A DNA stretch of 64,000 nt from Tricholoma matsutake (GCA_026075535.2 AP026550.1:9362001-9426000); one strand, 5' to 3'. Shown: positions 1-10,109, counted from the first letter of the stretch. Numbers and translations are program-made. Notes: generated from the letters alone by a model not told the origin.

Positions 1-650
1 CTCAAATGGATTCATTTGAGAATGATATTATCATGGGCTACAATGTGGACCCATGGTTTCAGATGGTCAAGGAGAAACTAGGGTTGCAGACAACCTTTAA
101 GGAAATTAATGCTTTCCTGTGGGCTCAAAATTGAGGGGGAGAGGACATAGTGTGTATTCCCTCAGCACCTTCAGGTGACTCAATGCAAAGGACGAGGATT
201 CTGGAGAGAGCTCACCAAGTGGTGGGCCATTTTGGCCCACAAAGAATGGTGGACTATATTCATCATTGGTATTGGTGGCCGGGACTATATAAGCTCACAG
301 ATAAATTCTGTAAGTCGTGCAAGATATGCGCATGGGCTAAGGGTGAATACCAGAAGCTGGCTTGGAAACTACACCCAATGCCCATTGCCAATAGGCCTTG
401 GGAATTGTTAGGAATGGATTTTATAGGACCATTCCTGGAAGTAGATGGATTTAATTACCTATGGGTAATAATATGTAGGATGTCCTTGATGGTGCACATA
501 GTACCAGTACACATGACAATGATGGTGTTGCAACTATTGGTAATATACATGCATGAGGTCATAAGACTCCACGGATTACCATCATCGATTGTAAGTGACT
601 GAGATCCCAAATTCACATCAAAATAGTGGCATGAGTTACATAGATTATTG
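1..650 (+). pseudogene. Gypsy/Ty3 integrase fragment
   Basis: This is the RNase H-to-integrase part of a gypsy pol gene. Reading the frame that passes through 150, one sees an HHCC zinc finger (HQVVGH, then CKSCKIC), the sequence HHWYWWPGL, and the start of the integrase core with LGMDFIGPF (first catalytic Asp) and HGLPSSIVSD (second Asp region). The frame is broken at 132 and 600, where TGA stands at positions normally Arg in related elements, and at about 624 by TAG where Trp is expected. The catalytic Glu region is absent, because the integrase stops after HELHRLLG. It has no LTR in the window and the upstream reverse transcriptase is off the left edge. It is a dead fragment; family identity is inferred from motif order. 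Confidence 0.88.
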
Positions 651-938
651 GGTGATAATTTGGCATTGGCACAGATGCATGCCTACATGAAGGCTGCACA
701 CGATATGTGCAAGGAGGAATGGTGTCCAATACAGGAGGCCGCCTTGGTGAAGTGGAAGATACCCAATTGGGTACCACAGGAGATGCAACCACCTCCAAAG
801 GTGGTCAACCCTAATGCACCAGCCAGGGTGAATACACCCAAAATGACAGACCCACCTGAGGAATGGGCATGGTGGATGTGGAGGTATCTGAAGGAGCTGG
901 GACAACACCCAGGATCAGGTATTTCTGGGAGAACATAA
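651..938 (+). pseudogene. Unrecognised Trp-rich reading frame fused to the integrase relic
   Basis: The integrase frame continues without a break into about 96 codons that do not look like integrase. The segment has several Trp residues, a PPPK stretch and a PPEEWAWWMWRY motif before its stop. The switch comes right after the integrase sequence HRLLG, so this is probably a deletion or template-switch junction joining integrase to another retroelement region, perhaps a gag piece. I do not recognise the family. It is listed because it is an open frame with biased composition directly continuing a known one. Confidence 0.35.
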
Positions 939-1449
939 CACTCTCCTCGGTATGAGGAATGCAAATGGCATTCACGAGCTGCTGCTTGAGGGCATGTATA
1001 TATGAGCTGCATGTAATAGTAGCATGTGGAATAACAATCCTTATGTGGCATTGCCGGATTGTTGGACTAAGTACTTCAAACTACATAGTCATGACAGTGT
1101 GACTTCAGAACTTACCGATTAGTTACAATGTTTGTTTACTTGTTTGTAGTTCTTTAGGTGCTTGTTCAAGTCCAATACAAGCATAGAAATCTATCGACTG
1201 AGCTCTGCATGGTCCCACCGCAAGTTATTTCAATACAATTATGTCATGGGTGGCTCCCATTCACCACAGCTGCACTGAGGATCTATTCCAGTGCTGGGAC
1301 TGTGCTTATAGACTGGAGACTCGGTCACTAAGGCAATCCAAAAGCCCTGCTGGCACTTGCAGGCAGTTCTCTAAGGCCCCGAAATCTCTGGCAACAAATA
1401 TAGCTTCATTATTAATCATCCTCTGTTTTATTTACTCCATAAAGTCTCA
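939..1449. other. No gene recognised
   Basis: Short open frames occur here, the longest about 80 codons near 1241, but none shows a familiar motif. No LTR ends, tRNA or long repeats were seen. It is probably decayed transposon or spacer DNA between the gypsy relic and the Helitron relic. Confidence 0.5.
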
Positions 1450-2415
1450 ATGCGGGGCTATATGCTCAAGGATGATTATCTAAATGCTATTAGTGGTGCT
1501 ATGTGTCAACCTTCTCATCATATTACTCTTGCATTTATGATGCAAGTTTGTCCCACAAATTATCTTATAATATATGGCATTTTATCTGGTTTTTACCAGC
1601 TATTATTATACTCTTGGCTTTCATGGTCTACCATATCTAGGTGGTATAGCGTTGAACTTTTGATCTCTAATAAGCCACTGGCATTTGTCAATTTGCATGA
1701 TGGATGGCATAGTAAATTCTATTCATTCAATTATACACTGGCATAGTCTACCATATAGCAGTAGATATCAAGTCGATCAATTAGAAAATCTTTTCTTAAT
1801 TGGAGGTGGCAAGTTTCAAATCACATATAACCTACTTTGTCCTTATTTGTTGCCAGATAGTCTTGATTCATTGGTAGATGATGGTGTGCAGTACTGATTT
1901 GTTTCACATCTTCCCTACCAGGATGCCATAAATGAATTTAATAAAAATAAAACTCTAGCCTTATGTTGCATGCCACTTGGGACTCTTGTAAACCATCTTA
2001 CTTATGGTCAGGCAAAGGCTATTGCAAAGATGCACAGTGTTTTTATAGCATATAAAGCACCTATAGCAACAATTCTCCATACTTTAAATGAACATTTGTG
2101 TTCTAAGCACTGCTATGATAATTTGTTTGTCTTGAAGCGGATTGCTACTGATAAAGACTTGGAACCAGGGTCTTAGCAAAGCAAAATGTCATGAAATACA
2201 GATAAAAAAAAGAACCAGCCATTTTGAAACAAATGTATCTGCTAAAGAACAAAAAGCAAAAGAAAATAAAAAAGCTTATATGGCCAAAAATATCAAGATT
2301 TCCACCCATGCCTCCAAAAGATAAGCTGCTTCACAGAATTACAACTGGGTTTTGCACAGATACACATCCTTCACAGTTTGAAGAAGCTGGTTGGGTGGTA
2401 TGTTCTATCTTTTGA
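1450..2415 (+). pseudogene. Helitron N-terminal region relic
   Basis: Several short frames in series resemble the N-terminal half of the Helitron protein at 26413-27400 in this window. The clearest part is at 1970-2176: a SAP-like helical stretch containing QAKAIAKMHSVF and ending in HLCSKHC, comparable to KIAMMKIAKSHGI and HSCPRC in the other copy. Further on, at about 2305-2400, FPPMPPKDKLLHRITTGF and FEEAGW match the block that precedes the DUF6570-like region (FPPEPLKDNL, IEEAGCAVCGE). Stops and frameshifts separate the pieces. The relic ends abruptly where the inverted-repeat element begins at 2416. The assignment is by similarity to the second copy; the 1450-1900 part is weak. Confidence 0.55.
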
Positions 2416-2639
2416 GTACTTTACACTCCCCCACCTATTCCAGTTGGATTCCAGTTCGTCCGGCTGGAATTTCCGGAATTTCTGGAATCCAGTGGAATTT
2501 TTTTTGTATGTAGTTTTCCCTATGCAGCACAATTCCGGTCAGAATAAGGATCCAATTTACAGCCGGAATCCCTGGAATCTGACCAGACTCATCACAACCG
2601 GAATAACCAGAATGCACATGCTTTCCCAAATAAAAGTTC

Positions 2640-2713
2640 GACACACATCAAGAATTGAACACTCGACCTTGGGTCTGCATACATAACAGCGCTTAACCAC
2701 TGAACTACCAAGC
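2640..2713 (-). repeat. tRNA-like module, outward-facing at left end of element
   Basis: Read on the minus strand, this stretch has an A-box-like sequence (TGGTAGTTCAGTGGTTAAG) and, about 30 bases later, a B-box-like sequence (GTGTTCAATTCT), at the spacing seen in tRNA genes and tRNA-derived SINE heads. It does not fold into a convincing full cloverleaf by eye, so it is called tRNA-like and not a tRNA gene. It points toward the left terminus of the inverted-repeat element, mirroring the module at 4266-4356. Such sequence could act as an internal RNA polymerase III promoter; that is inference. Confidence 0.45.
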
Positions 2714-2954
2714 AATTATTCTTGGGTATACATTTAATACTTTTATTACCCAACCAAGGTACGTAGTTAATCACAGCCATTAACGGAATAATTAATAAGT
2801 ATGCATACACATGACACGTGACACGTGACTGCCAGCTCACAACCACCACCACCACTGTCGCCAATGCCGCCTCCTCCTCCTCTCCACTCTACCACCACCA
2901 CTGCGTGCACACCCACCACCACTGTTCCCATGCCCAATGCCACCATCACCACCA

Positions 2955-3560
2955 CCTTCAAACGAGCCGACTGGACGGAACGCGGGCCCAAATGACGCAT
3001 ATCGTGTCGTTTGGGGCCTAAGTAGGTTTTTTTTCATTTGCTTCTTGTTTTCTCATACTAACTAACTTGTTTCGTTTGTTTTATAGGTTCTACTCGACTG
3101 CCAGACATAACATGGGCCCAAACGATGTGATTGGACAGAACACAGGCCCAAATGATGCAGATCACGTCGTTTGGGCCCTAAGTAAGGTTTTTTTCGTTTG
3201 CTTTTTGTTTTTATAAACTAACTAACCTTTTTTTTAGCTTTCTAGGTTATAATCTACTGGCAACGATGCCACCACTTGCAAATGAGCCAATGCGGGCCCA
3301 AACGACGCGATCTGCGTCGTTTGGGCCCTACATAAGTTTTTTTTCGTTTGGTTTTTGTTTTAATAAACTAACTAACTCATTTTTTAGTTTTCTAGGTTAT
3401 AATCTACTAGTAATGATGCCACCACCTGCAAACGAGCCAACATGGGCCCAAACAATGCAGATCGCATCGTTTGGGCCCTATGTGAGTTTTTTTCATTTGC
3501 TTTTTGTTTTTATAAACTAACTAATTGTAATTTATTGCTTTTTAGGTTGTATGCTACTGG
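2955..3560 (+). repeat. Four tandem units of about 150 bp, each with a palindrome and intron-like tail
   Basis: Each unit has the same plan. First comes a 35-bp inverted repeat opening with GGGCCCAAACGAC and closing with GTCGTTTGGGCCC. The unit at 3294-3328 has two perfect 15-bp arms and a 5-base loop. The other palindromes are near 2984-3018, 3144-3178 and 3444-3478 and carry one or more mismatches. Next comes a splice-donor-like GTAAG or GTGAG, a T-rich tract, a branch-point-like ACTAACTAAC, and TTTCTAGGTT before the next unit. Units differ by point changes, so the array is old. Function is unknown. Confidence 0.8.
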
Positions 3561-3904
3561 GGACGACCTGCCATGACGAAAAATGCGCAACCCACACCCA
3601 CACCCACCCGATCCCCTCCTCCCCATTTAAATGGGATGTGGGGCTGTCGACACAGGCTAGGAGGGTGCGTCGGGATGCCAGGAGACCCCGGAAGGGGGGT
3701 ACCTGCCTAGTAAGCACCCACCAACCTCTGTACTCGTGCCATGTCGCACTGACGCGCCCAAACCCCCCCCCCAAAAAAAAAAAAGAAAAAAAAACAGAAA
3801 TCCAGACAGGGGATGACAGAGACGAACAACAACAAGCCACCCACCCCCAGCCTCATGAGCAACTGCTTGTGGGGTGGATTGTGGGTGGAAGGACAGACAA
3901 CAGT

Positions 3905-4190
3905 GGGGTTGCGTCCCCTCCCCCTCCCCTGCACTTCGTGTGGGGAGGGATTTTTTTTGTATTTTTAATTATTTATTAGTATTGTGCCCCCCCTCCCCCA
4001 TTTTGCGTGGGGGAGGGATTTTTTTCTTCATGTTTTTACCTCCCCCCTCGCGTTCGGCGCAAGGGGTTAGCTTTTTATGTATATAAATAAAACTCCCTCT
4101 TGCATCTTGTGAGAGGGAGGATTTTTTGTTTATGTATATAATTACAATTATCCCCACTCCCTCGCATTCAATGTGAGGGATGTGGTTAAT
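3905..4190. repeat. Run of four G/C hairpins each followed by T-rich DNA
   Basis: Four consecutive inverted repeats occur: CCTCCCCC with GGGGGAGG around 3990-4020, CCCCTCGCG with CGCAAGGGG around 4045-4065, CTCCCTCT with AGAGGGAG around 4092-4118, and CTCCCTCGCA with TGTGAGGGA around 4156-4180. A, T or T-run sequence separates them. The same series recurs almost unchanged at about 7550-7830 in the second element copy, so the series is a defined component of the element and not random low complexity. Confidence 0.7.
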
Positions 4191-4265
4191 TAAAATTTTT
4201 TGATCTTAACTACTTCAAAAAAAATCAGAGTGTCATGAATAAACCTTATATTACTAACTAATAAT

Positions 4266-4356
4266 TCTCCTGTGGCTCAACTGGTTAAGTACACATGTTT
4301 GGTTTGTCATGTGATCACTCTAATCAAGATGTTTTGAGTTCAATCCTTACTCTGCA
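4266..4356 (+). repeat. tRNA-like module, outward-facing at right end of element
   Basis: The stretch contains an A-box-like TGGCTCAACTGGTTAAG and a B-box-like GAGTTCAATCCTTAC about 45 bases later. It points toward the right terminus of the inverted-repeat element. A near-identical copy is at 7912-7990. No complete cloverleaf is evident, so it is treated as a SINE-head-like module. Confidence 0.5.
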
Positions 4357-4435
4357 GAAATATATTTTGTAGGCACTTTGACAACTTAAGACTTGAAATT
4401 TGACTATCCATTAGGGTATATACTCTAAGTTGAGC

Positions 4436-4615
4436 ATCTGGAGTAACCAGAATCTGGTCGGAATAACTGGAATAACTGGACTCCGACTGGAATAACTGGA
4501 CTCCAATCGGAATAACTGGACTCTGACTGGAATAACTGGACTCCAACCAGAATAATTGGACTCCAACCGGAATAACTGGACTCCAACTGGAATAACTGGA
4601 CTCTGACTGGAATAG
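4436..4615. repeat. Tandem 19-bp subterminal repeat
   Basis: About nine copies of a unit close to GGAATAACTGGACTCCAAC lie in direct tandem, with small changes between copies, immediately inside the right terminal inverted repeat. The left end of the element carries the same motif more loosely. Subterminal repeats of this kind commonly serve as transposase binding sites in DNA transposons; that role is inferred here. Confidence 0.8.
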
Positions 4616-4715
4616 GTGGGGGAGGGTAAATTACAGTATCTTTTATGGTTCGACTTCACTATGCACCACCATTCTGGAAGGAGTATGGGTAAATGCGATG
4701 TGCTTTCATGATGAG

Positions 4716-6510
4716 CCAATTATGCGAACAGCGCAGATGATAATCGCGACACTACCCTGCTCCGCCCCAAATTCTTTGCGATTCACACACTCAAAGAGGT
4801 GACGATCAAAGGAGTGGAGCAAAATATCTTGCATGAAGTGCAAAAGGGGGTTCAGGATGCAAAGAGCGAAGATGCGGTGGTACTAGCGATGAAGGAGTTG
4901 GATAGGGCCAAGGGCAAGACATTGCAAAGCTCGGAGTGGACAGAGGAGGATGGATTATGGAGGTTTTGTGATCGCATTTATGTTCTGCTCATACCAGACT
5001 TACGACACAGAATTGCTGAACAGCATCATGACTCCAAGATTGGTGGACATGTGGGGCGCTGGAAAACACTTGAACTCATCTCGCGCAATTACTGGTGGCC
5101 AAACATGTCATGCTTTGTCGGTCAGTACTGTAAGGCCTGCAATCTGTGTCTTCGCATGAAGGCGCAGAAGCATCAACCTTTTCGGGAACTACACCCCCTC
5201 CCAATCCCCCAAAATTGCTGGGATGTGGTAAGTGTTGATTTCATCACCAAACTTCCAAACTCCCATGGCTTCGATGTGACGATGGTGGTGGTAGACTCAG
5301 TGAGCAAGTGCAGCCATTTCATATCCACTCACACCACTGTAGTGTTGCCTTGACCAACTTGGGGTATTTTTGTATTTTTGAAATAACTTGACACAATGCA
5401 CTCAGCCTGCTTAGTGTTGAGAGAGGACCCATCGACTTTTGGGGCTCTCTATCTATATAAATATTTTCAGAGTTCCATACAATTTATTGGAATTGATATT
5501 GCCTTTGACTCATTTTTTGGAAGTCAACCAGCAAAAATGAGTCAAAGGCAATATCAACTCCAATAAATTGTATAGAATTCTGAAAATATTCAGAAAAGAT
5601 AGGGAGCCCCAAAGGTCGATGGGTACTCTCTGAAAACTAAGCAGGCTGAGTGCATTGTGTCCAGTTATTTTAAAAATACAATAATGCCCCAAGTCAGTCA
5701 AGGCAACACTACACCACCATTACGGCGCTGGGATCGGCGCGATTGTACTTGCAGAACATGTGGAAACTTCATGGCCTCCTGAAATTGATGCTCTTGGATC
5801 AGGGACCGCAGTTCATAGCACAATTCATGCATGAATTGTATCGCTTGTTGGGTATCACCACTTTGGCATCCACAGCATATCACCCACAGTCCAATGGGCA
5901 GACCGAGCGAGTCAATCAGGAGCTTGAGCAGTACATCCGCATTTTTGTGAATGAGCGCCAAAATGATTGGGACACTCTGCTCCCTCTGGGCAAATTTGCA
6001 TACAATAACCATGTCCACTCATCCACCCAGCACTCCCCCTTCTTTGTTGGCACTGGCAGACATCCGCGGATGGGTTTTGAGCCCAACCAACGACCCTCGA
6101 GGCTTGAGGCAGTCAACGAGTTTGTGGATCAGATGAAATCGACGTTGGATGAGGCTCGTGCTGCCCTTGCCAAATCAAAGGATGATATGGCGAGGTACTA
6201 TAACCAATGGCGAATCCCCACACTGATTTTCGTGATCGGCAAAAAGGTATTCCTGGTTGCTTCGGATATCAGCACAACTAGACCCACAAAGAAATTTGTG
6301 CACTGCTTCCTGGGGCCATACCCAGTCATTTGTCCTGTCGGCTCGCATCCATATCGCCTCCAACTGCCACCATTGATGCCTCGAATACATCCAGTGTTCC
6401 ACATTGTCAAGCTCATGCCTGTGCCAACAGACCCGATCGAAGGTCACCATGCAAAACCACCGCCGCCCCCCGAGATCATAGGAGGAGAGGGGAGGTACGA
6501 GGTGGATGAG
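4716..6510 (+). pseudogene. Gypsy/Ty3 integrase with start of chromodomain, split by a MITE
   Basis: The frame at 4799-5353 carries the connection region and HHCC finger (HHDSKIGGH, then CKACNLC) and the first catalytic Asp in SVDFITKLP. After the MITE, the frame from 5743 has LLDQGPQF at the second Asp position, STAYHPQSNGQTERVNQELEQ with the catalytic Glu, and a GPY-like C-terminal domain (LGPYPVICPVGSHPYRLQLP). It ends with IHPVFHIVKL and only the first residues of a chromodomain (GRYEVDEV) before minisatellite sequence replaces it at 6511. Removing the MITE and one copy of its 8-bp target duplication restores the reading frame. Protease, RT and LTRs are missing. Confidence 0.9.
5340..5711. 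mobile_element. Full-length foldback MITE, hAT-like
   Basis: The whole insert is an inverted repeat of two arms of about 170 bp meeting near 5527. Termini are TAGTGTTGCCTTGAC and its complement. The 8 bases before it (CACCACTG) and after it (CACCACCA) match at six of eight positions, and the precise 8-bp duplication is supported because excision restores the integrase frame. An 8-bp duplication and short ends suggest a hAT-mobilised MITE. It encodes nothing. Confidence 0.8.
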
Positions 6511-6830
6511 GTGCCTGCCCCCAGCCTCACAAGCAACTGCTCGTGGGGTGGATCGCAGGTGGAATGACAATGACAACAAGCCACCCACCCCCAGCCTCAT
6601 GAGCAACTGCTTATGGGGTGGAACATGGGTGTAATGATGCCTAGGCACCCGGATAGGAGACGATGACACACCACCTGCCCCCAGCCTCACAAGCAACTGC
6701 TCATGAGGTGGATCGCGGGTGGAATGACGATGACAAGCAACCCACCCCCAGCCTCAGGAGGAACTGCTCGTGGGGTGGATCATGGGTGGAAGGACAGACA
6801 ACAGTGGGGTCACGTCCCCTCCCCCTCCCC
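6505..6830. repeat. Minisatellite of about 70-90 bp units
   Basis: Four copies of a unit built around CCACCCCCAGCCTCA, then AGCAACTGCTCGTGGGGTGG, then GGGTGGAATGAC, run in direct order. One further copy of the unit is present in element copy 1 near 3836-3900. The array marks the left limit of the partial second copy and joins the truncated gypsy chromodomain. Confidence 0.75.
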
Positions 6831-6835
6831 CGCAC

Positions 6836-7541
6836 TGTTAAGAACTGATCCTAGACGGTTCATCGGAATCTGATCGGACACTGTGGGTGTTGTTTATGGA
6901 AGGTTGTTGGGTCGTTGCAGATTCTGCAGGAGGGGAAACGAAAAGGACTTGGCTTCAGCTTGTAAGAAGCTGTGCCCTTCACCTCGTCTGGTGTCCTAAT
7001 TTCAAGTTGGAGGTTTGGAGGTAGGAGTGGGAAAGTGCGGGTAAATGTGGAAGGAGTACGGAGGGACTTAGGTTAAGTTCAGATGAGGTTAGAACTTCAG
7101 AGGGAGACTGGAGGTCGAGTCAAATGGAGTTCAGACTCTTAGAGAACTGAGGTTGGAGTAGAAGGAGGTTTGGATTGGCAGATTAAAGTTGAGTCTATGT
7201 CGATATACAAACTGAGGAATACAAGGTGAAATTAACTAAGCTTAAATACTGTAGTCCATAATAATGCGGAACAGGAACAAAGATGGCAGCAGTGTCTCGA
7301 CTGCATAGATAAATTATCTAGTGGGAGCCGCACAGGAATCCATAGTCGAATTTGCAATAGAGATGGCAGCCTTGGGAAGGCAGCCGTGGATGCTGTACAA
7401 GGTGGCCTGGTGCACAGCAGTGTGGGCAGTGCAAGGTGGACGGGAACAAAATCAGAAGGAGTAGACAAATGTCGGGTTAGACGTGTGGGAAAGAGTCGGA
7501 TGGAATGCGGGTTCCGATCAGGCGAGGAATGGTTCATGACA
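6836..7541. repeat. Solo LTR, gypsy family C
   Basis: The LTR begins TGTTAAGAACTGATCC and ends GGTTCATGACA. It is closely similar to the LTRs at 39306-39991 and 54888-55582. The flanks CGCAC (6831-6835) and TGCAC (7542-7546) form a 5-bp target duplication with one C-to-T change at a CpG. The insertion splits element copy 2. No internal retrotransposon sequence remains, consistent with LTR-LTR recombination. Confidence 0.85.
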
Positions 7542-7911
7542 TGCACTTCATGTGGGGAGGGATTTTTTTTGTACTTTTAATTATTTATTAGTATTGTGCC
7601 CCCCCTCCCCCATTTTGCATGGGGGAGGGATTTTTTTCTTCATGTTTTTACCTCCCCCCTCGTGTTCGGTGCGAGGGGTTAGCTTTTTATGTATATAAAT
7701 AAAACTCCTTTTATGCATAAAACAAACTCCCTCTCGCATCTTGTGAGAGGGAGGATTTTTTGTTTATGTATGTAATCACAATCATCCCCACTCCCTCACA
7801 TTGAATGTGAGGGATGTGGTTAATTAAAATTTTTTGATCTTAACTACTTCGAAAAAAATTAGAGTGTCATGAATAAACCTTATATTACTAACTAATAATT
7901 CTCCTGTGGCT

Positions 7912-7990
7912 CAACTGGTTAAGTACACATGTTTGGTTTGTCATGTGATCACTCTAATCAAGATGTTTTGAGTTCAATCCTTACTCTGCA
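7912..7990 (+). repeat. tRNA-like module in element copy 2
   Basis: This is a near-identical repeat of the tRNA-like module at 4266-4356, with the same A-box-like and B-box-like sequences and the same orientation and distance from the right terminus. Confidence 0.5.
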
Positions 7991-8189
7991 GAAATATATT
8001 TTGTAGGCACTTTGACAACTTAAGACTTGAAATTTGACTATCCATTAGGGTATATACTCTAAGTTGAGCATCTGGAGTAACCAGAATCTGGTTGGAATAA
8101 CCAGAATCCACTGGAATCCAATGGAATCCGGTGAGTCCAATCGGAATAGGTGGAGGATTGTAAATTACTGTGTTCACATAGGCCACAAA

Positions 8190-10067
8190 GTATGTGTCAG
8201 CTCATAGTGCTTTATTTTCACAAGGATAATTTATATGATCTAGATCGGATGGGTGACATGTGACAATGCCACAAACAATAAATTATAACACCATGTTGGT
8301 CGAGTTTGCCAAGCATATCCTAGCACACAACAGGAAGGTATTCAATCTAAAACAACATCGCATTCGGTAATCTACCTTATTCTTTTGATATGTAAATGCT
8401 AACCATGAACTAGGTGCCTTGCTCATATCATCAACCTAGCGACTCAAGCATTGATTGCTATGTATAGCAAATCAAAGCATTACAATCCTGCAGACCGTGA
8501 TGCCGATCTTGCTGGACCTGAACATGATGAGGTGGGACTTGTGCAAGCAATTTGTGTCAAGGTATTCATTTGTTTGATTATTATTATTATTATTCCATTT
8601 TGACTGTTCCCATTGTTAGGCACGCTCCTCCACAAAACCTAAACAACTCTTCACTGATATACAAACATGAGGCAGTGCAAAGACCATCCATCAACTCCTT
8701 CTTGATATGGCCCTGCGCTGGTCTTCCACCTATGTAATGACATCACAAGCTGAGGCCAAACATTCAGTATGTATTTCTTTCTCCATGCAGCTCATAAGCT
8801 ATGCTGAAAAATAATAGTTCATTGACACATTCGTGTATGAGATCGGATGAGAGGAGAAGGACCTCTCGAAAAGGAAAAAGATTGATGATCTGTGGCTCTC
8901 AGATGCTGAATGGGAGCGGATTGGCTTATTTAATGATCTACTTGCAGTACACCATTGCATTTTCAGGTTATCTGTAACTCGCTGATATGATATAGCATGC
9001 TGATAATGCACAGCAAGCATTTTCATCAGATTGGGGGAGCACCCTTCATCTCGAATTGCCTCCTCTTGAAGCATTACACAAGTCATGGACCAAATGAGCC
9101 AAACACATCAAATATTTTGATTTTGTCCCTGCCCTAAATGCTGGTCTGGCAAAAATTGCAGAATACTATGATCGTACAGCTGACTCTGATGCATATACCT
9201 TTGCTATGTGTTCAATTACTTCTCTGTGTCCACTAAAAAACTCTGACCCCAGTTTAGTGCTTGATCCCTCCCATAAAATGGAACATATTTGCAAATATTG
9301 GGGTCAGGGAAAGTTGTAAAGCATTCTCAAGGAGGCCAAAGAAACAGTCTGTGTCTGGAATTCAAGCATTTCAGTGTGCACTCACAATATTACAGTACAA
9401 ACAACGCTATCTTGAAATGTACAGCAACAGTTTGACACCAGTGCCAGCACGGCGAACAGGAAAATCAGCAATGTGCAAAGTTGGCATACTAATCATCTGA
9501 TGACGATGATGACAGTAACAATGGTATCAAATCCCATGCATCTCCCATCACACCCAGTGAACCGAGCGCTCCTTGGTGTAAAGATTTCTTCAGCTATTTG
9601 AACTCAATGGATCAACTTGGCAATATGACAATTGTTGAGGGGTACATGTTGCTCATATCATGCCTCATTTGATCTTCTGACTTACAGCTTAGTGCAATAC
9701 TACCCGGTATGATGTCTGGGCATCTCTTGCATGCGATGTGCTCCCAATTAGGGTGTCGTCAGTTTCAAGTAAACGCACATTCTCATCTGCAGGGATAACA
9801 ATTACTAAGTGTAGCAATCGACTCAAACCCGATATGATCGAGGCATTACAGTTCCTCAAGTGCATCTACCATTGTGAACTCCTCTTCCATGAAGAGCAAA
9901 GCACAGCACTCGAGGTGGAGGAATATGATGACCTTCAAGAAGCTTGTGACAGCAATCTACACGATGCAGAACAGGTGGGCTGGGATGGATTGGTTGAGGA
10001 TCTTGTTGATGATGAGGGCTTTGTCGATCACGATGAAGATGATATATTTGTGCAAGATGTATGGTAG
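8190..10067 (+). pseudogene. hAT transposase relic
   Basis: Fragments of a hAT transposase run through this stretch. CLAHIINLATQALI follows an intron at about 8366-8414. MALRWSSTYVM and the LWLSDAEWERIGLFNDLL region lie further on, then WGSTLHLELPPLEAL and LDPSHKMEHICKYWG, and finally the C-terminal dimerisation domain at 9738-9900 (SSVSSKRTFSSAGITITK, NRLKPDMIEALQFLK). At least three GT-AG introns (near 8366-8414, 8561-8619 and 8769-8816) can be recognised. Stops and frameshifts interrupt almost every exon, so it is not functional. An acidic tail follows the dimerisation domain. A Copia element cuts the 3' end at 10110. Left terminus not found. Confidence 0.85.
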
Positions 10068-10109
10068 TGACACTGTAGACAAATTTCACAGTAATTTTCA
10101 CTACAAAAC

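Larger units (their letters stand above)
2416..4634. mobile_element. Non-coding element with terminal inverted repeats, copy 1
   Basis: The left end (GTACTTTACACTCCCCCACC, continuing CTATTCCAGT) matches the reverse complement of the right end (GTAATTTACCCTCCCCCACC, continuing CTATTCCAGT). This gives a terminal inverted repeat of at least 30 bp. Inside each end are GGAATnnCnGGAnTCC-type subterminal repeats, then a tRNA-like module pointing outward. The centre holds four tandem palindrome units (2955-3560), an A/C-rich stretch and a run of four G/C hairpins (3905-4190). No transposase was found. It interrupts a Helitron relic on the left. Target-site duplication is unclear. Class II non-autonomous status is inferred from the inverted ends only. 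Confidence 0.6.
6511..8168. mobile_element. Inverted-repeat element, partial copy 2
   Basis: The segment matches copy 1 from its minisatellite unit through the hairpin series, tRNA-like module and right terminus (GTAAATTAC at 8160-8168 after CGGAATAGGTGGAGG). The left end is missing at the gypsy junction near 6511, and an LTR has inserted at 6836-7541. The subterminal repeat is much shorter than in copy 1, so repeat number varies between copies. Confidence 0.65.

Noticed and set aside
2818..3037. His-rich and Gly-rich open frames on both strands
   Set aside because: They come from CCACCACC-type simple sequence and have no motif or context of a gene.
4266..4356. Functional tRNA gene
   Set aside because: A- and B-box-like sequences exist, but acceptor and anticodon stems do not pair convincingly, and the module is repeated within a transposon.
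4436..4615. CRISPR-like array
   Set aside because: The 19-bp units are in direct tandem without spacers and lie at a transposon end in a eukaryotic genome.
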